This document shows, one piece after another, positions 7,461 to 15,315 of a stretch of DNA of 19,792 nucleotides. The stretch lies in NCBI GenBank assembly GCA_001797905.1, contig MGQS01000007.1, positions 10,929-30,720 on the forward strand. The letters are read 5' to 3'. A program made the translations under genes and the position numbers. The number at the start of each line of letters is the position of its first letter. The first letter of the stretch is position 1. Under the pieces are notes generated by a model. It searched no databases, had not been told where the DNA came from, and saw only the letters and a list, made by a program, of their open reading frames with translations. This DNA comes from Deltaproteobacteria bacterium RBG_16_54_11 (GTDB lineage Bacteria > Desulfobacterota > B13-G15 > RBG-16-54-18).

Positions 7461-7575
7461 ACATCCCATTGTGAAGTCTGGCACTTATTGCATAGAAGGG
7501 GTGGGAAAGCTCTGGCAAGAAGCCTTGCATCATAAAGGCAGCAATAATAAGTAAGAAAGAAAAGGAGGGTGAACG

Positions 7576-9339
7576 ATGGCGTACGATGCTACCAAGATGT
7601 CTGACTGGCAGATTGCCGAGGATTCAGAGAAGAACATGCCGACACCCGAGGCGTGGCGAGAGAGGTTGAGCCTACAAAAGGATGAGATCATCCCCTACGG
7701 AAGGCTTTGCAAGCTCGATTTTATGAAGATCATCGAGCGTCTCAAGAAAAAGCCGGATGGCAAGTACATTGAGGTAACCGCGATTACCCCGACGCCTTTA
7801 GGCGAGGGGAAAAGCACCACGTCGTGTGGTCTCATGGAGGGTTTGGGCAAACGGGGCAAGAACGTCGGCGGCTGTCTGCGCCAACCCTCAGGCGGTCCCA
7901 CCATGAATATCAAGGGAACCGCTGCGGGCGGCGGCAATGCCCTGCTCATCCCCATGACCGAATTCTCCATGGGGCTCACCGGCGACATCAACGACATCAT
8001 GAATGCCCACAATCTGGCGATGGTGGCCCTGACCGCCAGGATGCAGCACGAACGCAATTACGACGACGAGGAGCTAAAGAAGCGCACCGGGATGCGCCGC
8101 CTGGATGTCGATCCCACCAGGGTGGAGATGGGATGGATCTTGGACTTCTGCGCCCAGAGCCTCAGAAACATCATCATAGGCATTGGCGGCCGCATGGACG
8201 GCTTTTTGATGCAGTCCAAATTCGGCATCGCCGTGAGTTCAGAGCTCATGGCCATGCTCTCCATCGTCACGGATCTGGCTGATCTGCGCGCCAGGATGGA
8301 TCAGATTACCGTTGCCTTCGATAAAAAGGGCAATCCCGTCACCACCGGCGACCTGGAGGTGGGAGGGGCCATGACCGCCTGGATGCGCAACACCATCAAC
8401 CCCACCCTCTGTAGCACGGTGGAGTACCAGCCCTGCTTGGTGCATGCCGGCCCCTTTGCCAACATTGCCGTGGGCCAGTCCTCTATCATCGGCGATCGTA
8501 TCGCCCTCAAGATGTTTGATTACCATGTCACTGAGAGCGGTTTCGCCGCGGACATCGGCTTTGAGAAGTTCTGGAACGTCAAGTGCCGCTTCAGCGGCCT
8601 CAAGCCGCACGTGTCGGTGCTCACCACCACCATCAGGGCCCTTAAGATGCACGGCGGCGGCCCCAAGGTGGTGGCCGGTCTGCCCCTGCCCGATTCCTAC
8701 ACCAAGGAAGATCTGAAACTCCTGGAGAAGGGTATTCCCAACATGCTGCACCACATCAATACCATCAGGACATCGGGTATGAATCCGGTAGTATGCATCA
8801 ATGCCTTCCACACCGATACGAAGGATGAGATCGCCCTGGTCCGTAAGGCAGCCGAGAAGGCCGGGGCCCGCTGCGCAGTCAGCGAGCACTGGCTCAAGGG
8901 TGGTGATGGCGCCCTGGAGCTGGCCGATGCAGTGATGGAGGCATGCGAGGAGAAAAGCGACTTCAAGTTCCTGTATCCTATGGATATGAAGCTGAGAGAA
9001 CGGGTTGATAAAATTGCCAAGGTGGTCTATGGGGCTGATGGCGTGTCGTGGACCCCCGATGCCGAGGCCAAGGCTAAGGCGTTCGAGAAAGATCCCAAGT
9101 ATGATGAATACGCCACCATGATGGTGAAGACCCACCTGAGTCTGACGCACGATCCAACCCTGAAAGGTGTCCCCAAGGGATGGACCCTTCCTATCCGCGA
9201 CGTATTGATCTATTCCGGGTCGAAGTTCCTCTGTCCGTGTGCCGGGACCATCAGCCTGATGCCCGGTACCTCCTCTAGCCCTGCCTTCCGCAAGGTCGAT
9301 GTGGATGTAAAAACTGGATTGGTGAAGGGGCTTTTCTAG
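7576..9339 (+). CDS. fhs: Formate-tetrahydrofolate ligase (FTHFS)
   Basis: 587 residues, slightly longer than the usual 555-560. The enzyme makes 10-formyl-THF from formate, ATP and THF in the cytoplasm. It feeds purine and fMet-tRNA synthesis and is the entry step of the methyl branch of the Wood-Ljungdahl pathway. The family P-loop TPTPLGEGKSTT is at residues 71-82, followed by LRQPSGGPTMNIKGTAAGGG, typical of the family. Conserved blocks EFSMGLTGDINDI and HAGPFANIAVGQSSI follow, and the Fhs C-terminal part is complete. AAGGAGGG stands close before the ATG. It has its own promoter and terminator, so it is monocistronic. Whether it serves acetogenesis or only one-carbon supply cannot be told from this window. 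Confidence 0.98.
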   Translation: MAYDATKMSDWQIAEDSEKNMPTPEAWRERLSLQKDEIIPYGRLCKLDFMKIIERLKKKPDGKYIEVTAITPTPLGEGKSTTSCGLMEGLGKRGKNVGGCLRQPSGGPTMNIKGTAAGGGNALLIPMTEFSMGLTGDINDIMNAHNLAMVALTARMQHERNYDDEELKKRTGMRRLDVDPTRVEMGWILDFCAQSLRNIIIGIGGRMDGFLMQSKFGIAVSSELMAMLSIVTDLADLRARMDQITVAFDKKGNPVTTGDLEVGGAMTAWMRNTINPTLCSTVEYQPCLVHAGPFANIAVGQSSIIGDRIALKMFDYHVTESGFAADIGFEKFWNVKCRFSGLKPHVSVLTTTIRALKMHGGGPKVVAGLPLPDSYTKEDLKLLEKGIPNMLHHINTIRTSGMNPVVCINAFHTDTKDEIALVRKAAEKAGARCAVSEHWLKGGDGALELADAVMEACEEKSDFKFLYPMDMKLRERVDKIAKVVYGADGVSWTPDAEAKAKAFEKDPKYDEYATMMVKTHLSLTHDPTLKGVPKGWTLPIRDVLIYSGSKFLCPCAGTISLMPGTSSSPAFRKVDVDVKTGLVKGLF

Positions 9340-9365
9340 GGTCCACGGGCTTAGTCTTAAACTTC

Positions 9366-9396
9366 AGGCCAGGCATGATATGCCTGGCCTTTTTTG
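9366..9396 (+). terminator. Rho-independent terminator of fhs
   Basis: AGGCCAGGCA (9366-9375) pairs perfectly with TGCCTGGCCT (9381-9390) across a 5-base TGATA loop and is followed directly by a run of T. It begins 27 bases after the fhs stop. The reverse strand lacks an equally good U-tract, so it serves mainly the plus strand. Confidence 0.93.
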
Positions 9397-9530
9397 TGCC
9401 CTCATCAGAAAGGTATCGCACCGGCACTCTTTATCAGCGTTATCGGTTCTTTCCGAGATGTATATCGCCTCTCCCTCAGGATGATTGTCCGGAAAAAAGT
9501 GGTGAAAAAGGGTAATGAGTCCTATAAAGA

Positions 9531-10283
9531 TTAAGTTATTGTACTGTTTTTATTACAGATACCCATAACCTCCTCTTTGCGGGGGAACCTGCCGCAGTTG
9601 AACTTCCCCTCCGGGCAGTACCCTAAGCGCTCGCACTTTGCACCGCCCTTCTCAAAGACAGGGGGTAACTTCTCGCGACATACCTCCAGCATCGTATTGG
9701 CCAACGCCCGGATCTCCCACTGGGCCCGTTGGCAGCACCGCTGGGCGAAGAAATGCAACAACTCCCTGCAGTTCATGGTGAGCACGATCTTGGTCTCCAC
9801 GGCCTGGGGTAGGACGAAGCGCGCATCCTCATGAGCCCGCTCCCCAACCACACCCTTTTCACCGAACCGAGCCAAGAGATTCTGATAACTCCGCTGGATT
9901 GCATCCATGCACCGCTCAAACTCCGTTCGCAAGGCCTCATCACCGGCAATGGAGGGAGGGCAGATGTAGCCAAAGTCCCTCATGTCCACGTACCGCTGAC
10001 TCTGCTGGGAGTACGAGGCCATCCGATATCTCACCAACTGGTGGGATAAGGCTCTGGAGACCCCCTCGATGGCAAAGGTGAACTTCACATGCTCCAGGGG
10101 GCTGTCATGGCCGGAACGCATCATCTCCCTGATAAAGGCGGCTTTGCGCTCCTCGCTCCCATCCTCCTCCCACATATCCCCTGCCCACCGGGATGCATAG
10201 CACTGACGATAGGCTACATAGAGCAGGGACAGTGGGTCTTCGCTGATCTCAAGAAGTTTTACCTGTAACCCCACCAGTGGCAT
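9531..10283 (-). CDS. thyX: Flavin-dependent thymidylate synthase ThyX
   Basis: 250 residues. ThyX makes dTMP from dUMP with methylene-THF and NADPH through FAD, unrelated to ThyA. The signature normally written RHRxxSxxxxSxR appears here as RYRMASYSQQSQR (85-97), with Tyr in place of His. Other conserved parts are SPLEHVKFTFAIEGVSRA, FVLPQAVETKIVLTMNCREL and a C-terminal Cys-rich tail CERLGYCPEGKFNCGR, which I recall as common in this branch. The ATG at 10283 is preceded by AAAGGGGAAGGG, a close ribosome-binding site. A weak promoter (TTTACA, about 17 bases, T-rich -10) lies near 10302-10331. No thyA was seen in the window. Confidence 0.96.
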   Translation of the reverse strand: MPLVGLQVKLLEISEDPLSLLYVAYRQCYASRWAGDMWEEDGSEERKAAFIREMMRSGHDSPLEHVKFTFAIEGVSRALSHQLVRYRMASYSQQSQRYVDMRDFGYICPPSIAGDEALRTEFERCMDAIQRSYQNLLARFGEKGVVGERAHEDARFVLPQAVETKIVLTMNCRELLHFFAQRCCQRAQWEIRALANTMLEVCREKLPPVFEKGGAKCERLGYCPEGKFNCGRFPRKEEVMGICNKNSTIT

Positions 10284-10393
10284 CCCTTCCCCTTTCCGGC
10301 ACCATGGTAACCCATTTAAAAAAACACTGCAAAGGTTTTGTAAACGGTCAGCTCACAAATAACTGCTGCCTGCCGAACGTTTTCTTCAGGGAC

Positions 10394-10422
10394 TTGCATG
10401 CCCCCTATAAAGCTTGTATCTT
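10394..10422 (+). promoter_or_regulatory. Probable promoter of the ketosynthase-like gene, giving almost no leader
   Basis: TTGCAT (10394-10399) is followed at the ideal 17 bases by TATCTT (10417-10422). The ATG at 10431 comes only 8 bases after the -10, and no clear ribosome-binding site precedes it, so the mRNA would be leaderless or nearly so. An alternative -10, TATAAA near 10406, would give a leader of about 20 bases. Confidence 0.4.
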
Positions 10423-10430
10423 GGTAAGCA

Positions 10431-11648
10431 ATGAACAGCATCGTGGTGACGGGGATAGGGGTCGTCAGCCCCATCGGGATCGGGAAGGAAGAATTCTGGC
10501 GGAACTGTGTAGCGGGTCGATCCGGCATCAGGCCCATCCAGGGTTTTGCGGTGGACCACCTCCGTTCAAGACTGGGGTATCAGGTCGAGGACCCCGATTA
10601 CCATCGTTATATCAAACCAGCCAATCTGCGCCGCATGGACCGCATCAGTCGAATGGTGGCGGCCTCGGTGAAGCTCGCTATCCAAGATGCTGGCCTGCAG
10701 ATGGAAGAGGAAAATCCCGAGCGCGTAGGGATCATGATCGGGACGGGGCTGGGTAGCTCCAAGACGGTGGACCTCTTCTTCCGGGACCTGGTACGCAGCG
10801 GCCCCCATGAGGTAGCGCCCCTCCTGTTTCAGACCTCGGTACCCAACGCCATCTGCAGCCACGCCTCCATCGAGTTCGGGATCAAGGGGATCAATACCAC
10901 CTTCTCCCATAAAGAGGTCTCTGCGGAGAGCGCCATCGTCCACGCCTTCAATGCCCTGCGCCGCGGGAAGGCCGAGGTCATCTTCGCCGGCGGGGGCGAC
11001 GAGATCAGCGAACCCCTCTATACTGTGTACGCCACCATGGGCACCCTCTCGCCCCAACGATCTCCCTATCCCGAGGGCATGAGGCCCTTCGATCGCACCA
11101 GAAACGGGTTCGTCCTGGGCGAGGGCGGCGGCATCTTGGTCATGGAGACCCTCGACCATGCGCGCGGACGCGGGGCCTTGCCCTATGCGGAGGTGGTTGG
11201 GTATGGGATGGTGGGATGCAACGATGGGGTATGGAGCTACGAGGCAGACGGCTCTTCCATGGCCAAGGCCATTTCTCTGGCGATGGGAGATTGCCCCCGG
11301 GTGGATTATATCTGCGCTGCGGCCAACTCCACCCAGCCCTTGGATCGGGCCGAGACCAGGGCCATTAGAGGGGCATTGGGCAAGAAGGCCGAGGAGATTT
11401 CCATTAGTGCTGTCAAGTCGATGATCGGGGAATTCGACGCTTCAGGGGGGATACGGGGGTGCGCTACGGTCCTTGCCGTCAAGCAAGGGATTGTCCCCCC
11501 GACAATCAACTGCCGCGAGCCCGACCCCGCGTGCGACCTGGACTATACCACCCACGGTGCTACCAAGAAAGAGATAGGGTTCGCCCTGCTCAACGGCTTT
11601 GCCAACGGAGGGGCTCATATCTGCATCCTCTTCAAGGAGGTCTCCTAG
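10431..11648 (+). CDS. Ketosynthase-fold protein without catalytic residues (chain-length-factor-like FabF homologue)
   Basis: 405 residues with the whole thiolase-fold ketosynthase layout: VVTGIGVVSPIG at the start, GTGLGSS (104-110), MRPFDRTRNGFVLGEGGG (217-234). FabF enzymes condense acyl-ACP with malonyl-ACP through a Cys-His-His triad. Here the Cys position (normally TACxS) reads HKEVS with Glu162, the first His (normally NAHGTST) reads CAAANST with Ala297, and the second His (KSMTGH) reads KSMIGE with Glu334; Lys329 is kept. A canonical condensation is therefore unlikely. Similar losses are known in chain-length-factor subunits of type II systems, which pair with an active ketosynthase. 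No partner ketosynthase, ACP or reductase is in the window; neighbours are thyX and hemC. The fold is certain, the role is not. Confidence 0.88.
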   Translation: MNSIVVTGIGVVSPIGIGKEEFWRNCVAGRSGIRPIQGFAVDHLRSRLGYQVEDPDYHRYIKPANLRRMDRISRMVAASVKLAIQDAGLQMEEENPERVGIMIGTGLGSSKTVDLFFRDLVRSGPHEVAPLLFQTSVPNAICSHASIEFGIKGINTTFSHKEVSAESAIVHAFNALRRGKAEVIFAGGGDEISEPLYTVYATMGTLSPQRSPYPEGMRPFDRTRNGFVLGEGGGILVMETLDHARGRGALPYAEVVGYGMVGCNDGVWSYEADGSSMAKAISLAMGDCPRVDYICAAANSTQPLDRAETRAIRGALGKKAEEISISAVKSMIGEFDASGGIRGCATVLAVKQGIVPPTINCREPDPACDLDYTTHGATKKEIGFALLNGFANGGAHICILFKEVS

Positions 11649-11711
11649 GCAATTCCCGCCGCGCAGTGTACCTTTGTAATCTTTCTCTCTTTCAAAATCC
11701 TTCCTCATACT

Positions 11712-12632
11712 TCACGATAAACAGCGATATATCTCCCGCAGGACCTCCGCGGCACCCTGGGCCAAGAGCTCCTCGGCCAATTGCTCTCCCACTGCCTCAG
11801 GATCATCTCCGTGGGCCTCGGCGCGAAAGAGCTGGGAGCCGTCAAGACTGGCCACCAATCCCCGCAAGTGGAGCCTCCCTCCTCCCACCTCACCATAGGC
11901 GGCAATGGGTACCTGACACCCACCCTCCAGCCTGCGCAGACAGGCCCTCTCCCCCTTCACGGCCATGGTGCTCTCCCGGTGGCTCAGAAAGGCGATCAGC
12001 TCGTTAATCCCCCCCTCCTCGCGGCATTCGATGCCCAGGGCTCCCTGGCCGACTGCCGGAAGCATAGCGTCGAGGGGGAGAAATTCGGTAACCCTCTCCT
12101 CCAGACCCATCCTGCGGACCCCGGCAGCTGCCACAATAACCGCATCGAGGTCCTCGGTCTCCAACCGCCTGATCCTGGTGTCCAGATTCCCCCGCAGGGG
12201 GATGATCTCCCAGCGCGGGTTGATCCGCAGAAGCTGCGCCTTTCTCCTGAGCGAGGAGGTCCCGATCCTGGCTCTGCTGGGAAGCTGCTCCAGCCTCTGC
12301 CCTCCGCGGGAGATCAGCACATCCCGTGGGTCCTCTCGCTCGGTAATGGCCCCCAGGTGCAGGCCCGATGGGAGATCGGAGGGGACATCCTTCATGCTGT
12401 GCACAGCCAGATCTATCTCCCCGCGCAAGAGGGCCTCTTCTATCTCCTTGACAAAAAGCCCTTTCCCCCCCACCTGGGCCAAGGGCACATCCGTGATCTT
12501 GTCCCCTGCGGTCTTGATGCGGACCACCTCTATATGAAGGCCCGGATGCTTTTCTGCGATCCTCTTCCGCACCCATGCGCTCTGTTGCAGGGCCAGCTTG
12601 CTGCCCCGCGTGCCGATCTTGATCCGCTTCAC
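11712..12632 (-). CDS. hemC: Hydroxymethylbilane synthase (porphobilinogen deaminase)
   Basis: 306 residues, usual length. HemC joins four porphobilinogen molecules into hydroxymethylbilane, the linear tetrapyrrole leading to haem, sirohaem and corrinoids. Motifs: IGTRGSKLALQQSAWV at the start, VGGKGLFVKEIEEALL (54-69), HSMKDVPSDLP with catalytic Asp82, TSSLRRKAQL, and LEGGCQVPIAAY with Cys239, which holds the dipyrromethane cofactor. The start is GTG at 12632, overlapping the stop of the small upstream ORF as GTGA; there is no strong ribosome-binding site, so translation is probably coupled. hemA, often upstream, is absent here. The gene converges on the ketosynthase-like gene 63 bases away with no obvious terminator between them. 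Confidence 0.97.
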   Translation of the reverse strand: MKRIKIGTRGSKLALQQSAWVRKRIAEKHPGLHIEVVRIKTAGDKITDVPLAQVGGKGLFVKEIEEALLRGEIDLAVHSMKDVPSDLPSGLHLGAITEREDPRDVLISRGGQRLEQLPSRARIGTSSLRRKAQLLRINPRWEIIPLRGNLDTRIRRLETEDLDAVIVAAAGVRRMGLEERVTEFLPLDAMLPAVGQGALGIECREEGGINELIAFLSHRESTMAVKGERACLRRLEGGCQVPIAAYGEVGGGRLHLRGLVASLDGSQLFRAEAHGDDPEAVGEQLAEELLAQGAAEVLREIYRCLS

Positions 12633-12766
12633 AGCTCTGCCCCGAGGGGGTTCCCCCGCTCCTTGAGATAGTCCTCAACGGTCTGGCATGTCTCCTGCAC
12701 CCACAGGGGAGAGCCGAAGACCTCGTGCCTGAAGGCCGTGACCCCTATCTTTAAGAAATGCCGCAT
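12629..12766 (-). CDS. Small ORF (45 aa) overlapping and preceding hemC
   Basis: ATG at 12766 to TGA at 12629-12631 gives 45 residues, starting MRHFLKIGVTAFRHEVFG and ending RGNPLGAEL. Its TGA overlaps the hemC GTG by four bases, the classic coupled-gene overlap. An in-frame TGA just six bases before the ATG rules out a longer version. No ribosome-binding site is evident, but a good promoter places the transcript start within about 4-7 bases of the ATG, suggesting leaderless translation. Codon use resembles hemC. I do not recognise the family. It is either a genuine small protein or a leader ORF that delivers ribosomes to hemC. Confidence 0.5.
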   Translation of the reverse strand: MRHFLKIGVTAFRHEVFGSPLWVQETCQTVEDYLKERGNPLGAEL

Positions 12767-12776
12767 GATTCAATCT

Positions 12777-12806
12777 TTAATAATCACAAGATCCCCTGTT
12801 TGTCAA
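12777..12806 (-). promoter_or_regulatory. Sigma-70 promoter for the small ORF-hemC unit
   Basis: On the minus strand a perfect TTGACA (12801-12806) is followed after 18 bases by TATTAA (12777-12782). The predicted transcript start near 12770 is only a few bases before the ATG at 12766. Confidence 0.6.
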
Positions 12807-12922
12807 AGGGAAAGGTGTATATCAAGATCTTTATTGTTTAATATACTCTCTACCCCTTGGCTCGCTTTTTGCGGCCATCTTTGCTACGATGTGGCCACAA
12901 TCATTAACCGGAGGCAGAAGAG

Positions 12923-14275
12923 ATGAAGGCAAGGATACGATTGCAGCTTATCACCCCGGCGGTGGAGGATAATGCCCCCATCCCCAACCTCTCCCTCGCC
13001 ACGGTGGCTGCCCTCACCCCCCCTGATGTCCGGATCTCCTTCAACGACGACCTCATCCATCCTATAGACCTGGATGGCAACCTGAAGGGAGTGGACCTGG
13101 TGGGGATTTCCTGTTCCACCAAGACCGCCCTCCGGGCCTATGAGATCGCCCGGGCCTACCGCGAGCAAGGGGTTCCCGTGGTCCTGGGGGGGGTCCACCC
13201 CACGGTTGTCCCTGACGAGGCCTTGGAACACTGCGATGCCGTGGTGGTAGGGGAGGCAGAGGAGAGCTGGCCCCGCCTCATCAGGGATTTCCAAAGAGGG
13301 GACCTCGAGCGGATCTACCAACAGGACGGGTTCACCCCGCCGGCGGAGATCCCTCGGGCCCGCCGCGACATCTATCATTCCAAAGACTACTTCCCTATCG
13401 ATTCCGTGCAGGCCACCCGGGGTTGCCCCTACCTGTGTGAATTCTGCTCGGTGAGGAGATTTTTCGGCGGGACCTATCGCTACCGTCCCCTCGAGGCAGT
13501 CATCGCGGAGATCCGTTCCCTGCGGCATAAAGTGATTATGTTCGCCGATGACAACATCGTGGGCCACCCCCGCTACTCGCGAGACTTGCTCGAGGCCCTC
13601 GTCCCTTTGCGCAAATGGTGGATCGCGCAGGCCTCCTTGGCCGGCCTAGAGGATGAAGAAAAGATCAAGCTCATGGCGCAAAGCGGCTGCAAGGGAGTGC
13701 TCATCGGCTTTGAGTCCATCTCCGAGGAAAATATCAAATCCGCACGAAAGTATCAGAATCGCCCGGCTGATTACCTGAAGATCATCCATGCCCTGCATCG
13801 CCACGGCATCGCCGTCTGGGCCTCCTTTATGTTCGGCCTTGACCACGACGACAAGGGGATCTTTGAACGGACGGTGCGCTTCGCCATCGAGGCCAAGTTT
13901 TTCTCCGTGGTCTTCGCCATCCTCACCCCCTACCCAGGCACAGCCCTTTACGAACGGCTCAAGCAAGAGGGAAGGCTGTTTGACGAGCGATGGTGGCATA
14001 TGGAGGACCAGGCGGCTCACGCCCCCCACTTCCACCCCCTCGGGATGACGAGGGAGGAGCTCCGCCAAGGATGGGAATGGGCCTGGCGGGAGTACTATTC
14101 TTATGCTGCTATCCTCAAGAGATTCCAGTGGGAGTATCCCCCTACCCTGGTCAACAAGGCCATCTACTTCCCCTTCAACCTCATTCTGCGTCGTTTTGTC
14201 CGAAAAAAGATCCTGGGCGGAGAGCGGCTCAGGTGGACAAAACTCCCTTGGCGCAGTAGCAGGACTAAAAAATAA
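12923..14275 (+). CDS. B12-binding-domain radical SAM protein
   Basis: 450 residues. The N-terminal third is a cobalamin-binding-like Rossmann domain with VDLVGISCSTKTALRAYEIA and VVLGGVHPTVVPDEAL (about 57-102); as in many of this family the classical DxHxxG cobalamin motif is missing. The radical SAM core follows with RGCPYLCEFC, giving Cys168, Cys172 and Cys175 as CxxxCxxC ligands for the 4Fe-4S cluster, then FADDNIVG and GFESISEENI blocks. The C-terminal part (about 370-450) is basic and aromatic. Members methylate or rearrange unactivated carbons (BchE- and hopanoid-modifying enzymes are relatives); the substrate here is unknown. GGAGG lies 8 bases before the ATG. A run of 8 G occurs at 13186-13193. 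Confidence 0.9.
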   Translation: MKARIRLQLITPAVEDNAPIPNLSLATVAALTPPDVRISFNDDLIHPIDLDGNLKGVDLVGISCSTKTALRAYEIARAYREQGVPVVLGGVHPTVVPDEALEHCDAVVVGEAEESWPRLIRDFQRGDLERIYQQDGFTPPAEIPRARRDIYHSKDYFPIDSVQATRGCPYLCEFCSVRRFFGGTYRYRPLEAVIAEIRSLRHKVIMFADDNIVGHPRYSRDLLEALVPLRKWWIAQASLAGLEDEEKIKLMAQSGCKGVLIGFESISEENIKSARKYQNRPADYLKIIHALHRHGIAVWASFMFGLDHDDKGIFERTVRFAIEAKFFSVVFAILTPYPGTALYERLKQEGRLFDERWWHMEDQAAHAPHFHPLGMTREELRQGWEWAWREYYSYAAILKRFQWEYPPTLVNKAIYFPFNLILRRFVRKKILGGERLRWTKLPWRSSRTKK

Positions 14276-14334
14276 GTGGCCTCCCTTTTTTAGTGTCTGT
14301 CTTTTCCATACAACGGCAGAGTGGACGACTCTGC
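14264..14334 (+). other. Two inverted repeats after the radical SAM gene
   Basis: ACTAAAAAA (14264-14272, spanning the end of the gene) matches TTTTTTAGT (14286-14294) across 13 bases. Further on, GCAGAGT (14316-14322) pairs with ACTCTGC (14328-14334) across a 5-base loop. The first ends in a T run and could weakly terminate transcription; the second has no T-tract and could be a processing or regulatory hairpin in the leader of the next operon. Confidence 0.35.
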
Positions 14335-14347
14335 ACCGTGCAAAGAC

Positions 14348-14376
14348 TTGACTTCACCGAGGGCGGTGTGTTAGCA
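14348..14376 (+). promoter_or_regulatory. Weak promoter candidate for the lipoprotein-membrane-DUF362 operon
   Basis: TTGACT (14348-14353) and TTAGCA (14371-14376) are 17 bases apart, about 30 bases before the TTG start of the lipoprotein gene. The -35 is good, the -10 is poor. Confidence 0.3.
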
Positions 14377-14406
14377 ATGGATACATGGAGTTAGGAGGAT
14401 AAGAGA

Positions 14407-15315
14407 TTGAAAAAGATATGGGCGGTGATCTTTCTCCTTTCCCTCCTGATGCTCGGATGTACAGGAGGAGGCAGCAGCGGCGTGCAGGGGTTCCTCCCCT
14501 CTTCTGCCAAGGCGCAGGGGATCAAAATCAAAAAAGATGGTGAGGCACGGATCTACGAGGGGAAAAAGCTCTTCGACTACATGGACGGGGGCGCGGAGCT
14601 CTATTACGAATATGGCTTTGAGCAGGCATGTGTACAGCGGTATAAGGCCAAACAGGGGGAGGTTACCGTGGAGATCTATCAGATGGATACCTCGGCCCAT
14701 GCCTACGGGGTCTACACCTTCGACACCCAGGGGGAGCACCCCCCTATAGGGCAGGATGCCACCTATGCGCGGGGGCTTCTGGCCTTTTGGAAGGGGAGGT
14801 ATGCCGTGCGGGCCTTTTCCGAGAACGAGAAGTTCAAGGATATCCTCCTGGCCTTGGGGCAGGCCATCACCAAGAAGATCCCCCAGGAGGGAGAACGGCC
14901 TGCTATCCTAGCCTTCCCCCCCCCCCAGTGGGTGGTAGACGATTCCCTGCTCTTTTTCCGAGGACAGATCGCCCTCAACAACGGCTACTTCCTCTCCCAC
15001 CAGGACGTCCTCTTCCTGAGTAAGGGCGCCGAAGGAATCACCTTTCTCTACAAACCGGAGGCACAACCCCTCAGGGTCATCATGGTGCGCTATGCAGGCC
15101 GTCAGCAGGCCACGGAGGCCTTTAAATCCCTCCGGGCATCCGAGGTCATCAAGAAGGGCTCTGTGAAAGAAGGGCTCTTTCTGGGCAGGAGCAGGAAGGG
15201 ATACGGAGGGGCTTTGCTGTCGGAGGATCTCGTAGTCCTGGTCCTCGACGGGAAAACCCGTGAGCTCGTGACGAGGGCCTTGCGGTCCCTGCCATACAGG
15301 GGGGGTCAAGGATGA
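14407..15315 (+). CDS. DUF6599-like lipoprotein
   Basis: 302 residues. The N-terminus MKKIWAVIFLLSLLMLGC is a lipoprotein signal with Cys18 as the lipidation site. The mature part contains KKLFDYMDGGAELYYEYGF (about 57-75) and VEIYQMDTSAHAYGVYTF, which resemble the DUF6599 family; no enzymatic motif is visible. The start is TTG with AGGAGG 8 bases upstream, much better than any later ATG. Its stop overlaps the ATG of the next gene as ATGA, so it is the first gene of a coupled trio with a membrane protein and a Tat-exported DUF362 protein. An uninterrupted run of 11 C at 14916-14926 sits in the coding sequence (FPPPQ) and could be prone to slippage. Function unknown. Confidence 0.8.
   Translation: MKKIWAVIFLLSLLMLGCTGGGSSGVQGFLPSSAKAQGIKIKKDGEARIYEGKKLFDYMDGGAELYYEYGFEQACVQRYKAKQGEVTVEIYQMDTSAHAYGVYTFDTQGEHPPIGQDATYARGLLAFWKGRYAVRAFSENEKFKDILLALGQAITKKIPQEGERPAILAFPPPQWVVDDSLLFFRGQIALNNGYFLSHQDVLFLSKGAEGITFLYKPEAQPLRVIMVRYAGRQQATEAFKSLRASEVIKKGSVKEGLFLGRSRKGYGGALLSEDLVVLVLDGKTRELVTRALRSLPYRGGQG

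Noticed and set aside
7455..7575. Riboswitch (for example THF-type) in the fhs leader
   Set aside because: I could not align the leader to the conserved core of any class I know; left as an unexplained leader.
8239..9150. 303-residue minus-strand open frame opposite fhs
   Set aside because: Shadow of the GC-rich fhs coding sequence with no recognisable domain.
11781..12671. 296-residue plus-strand open frame opposite hemC
   Set aside because: Shadow of hemC; Pro/Leu/Arg-rich with no motif.
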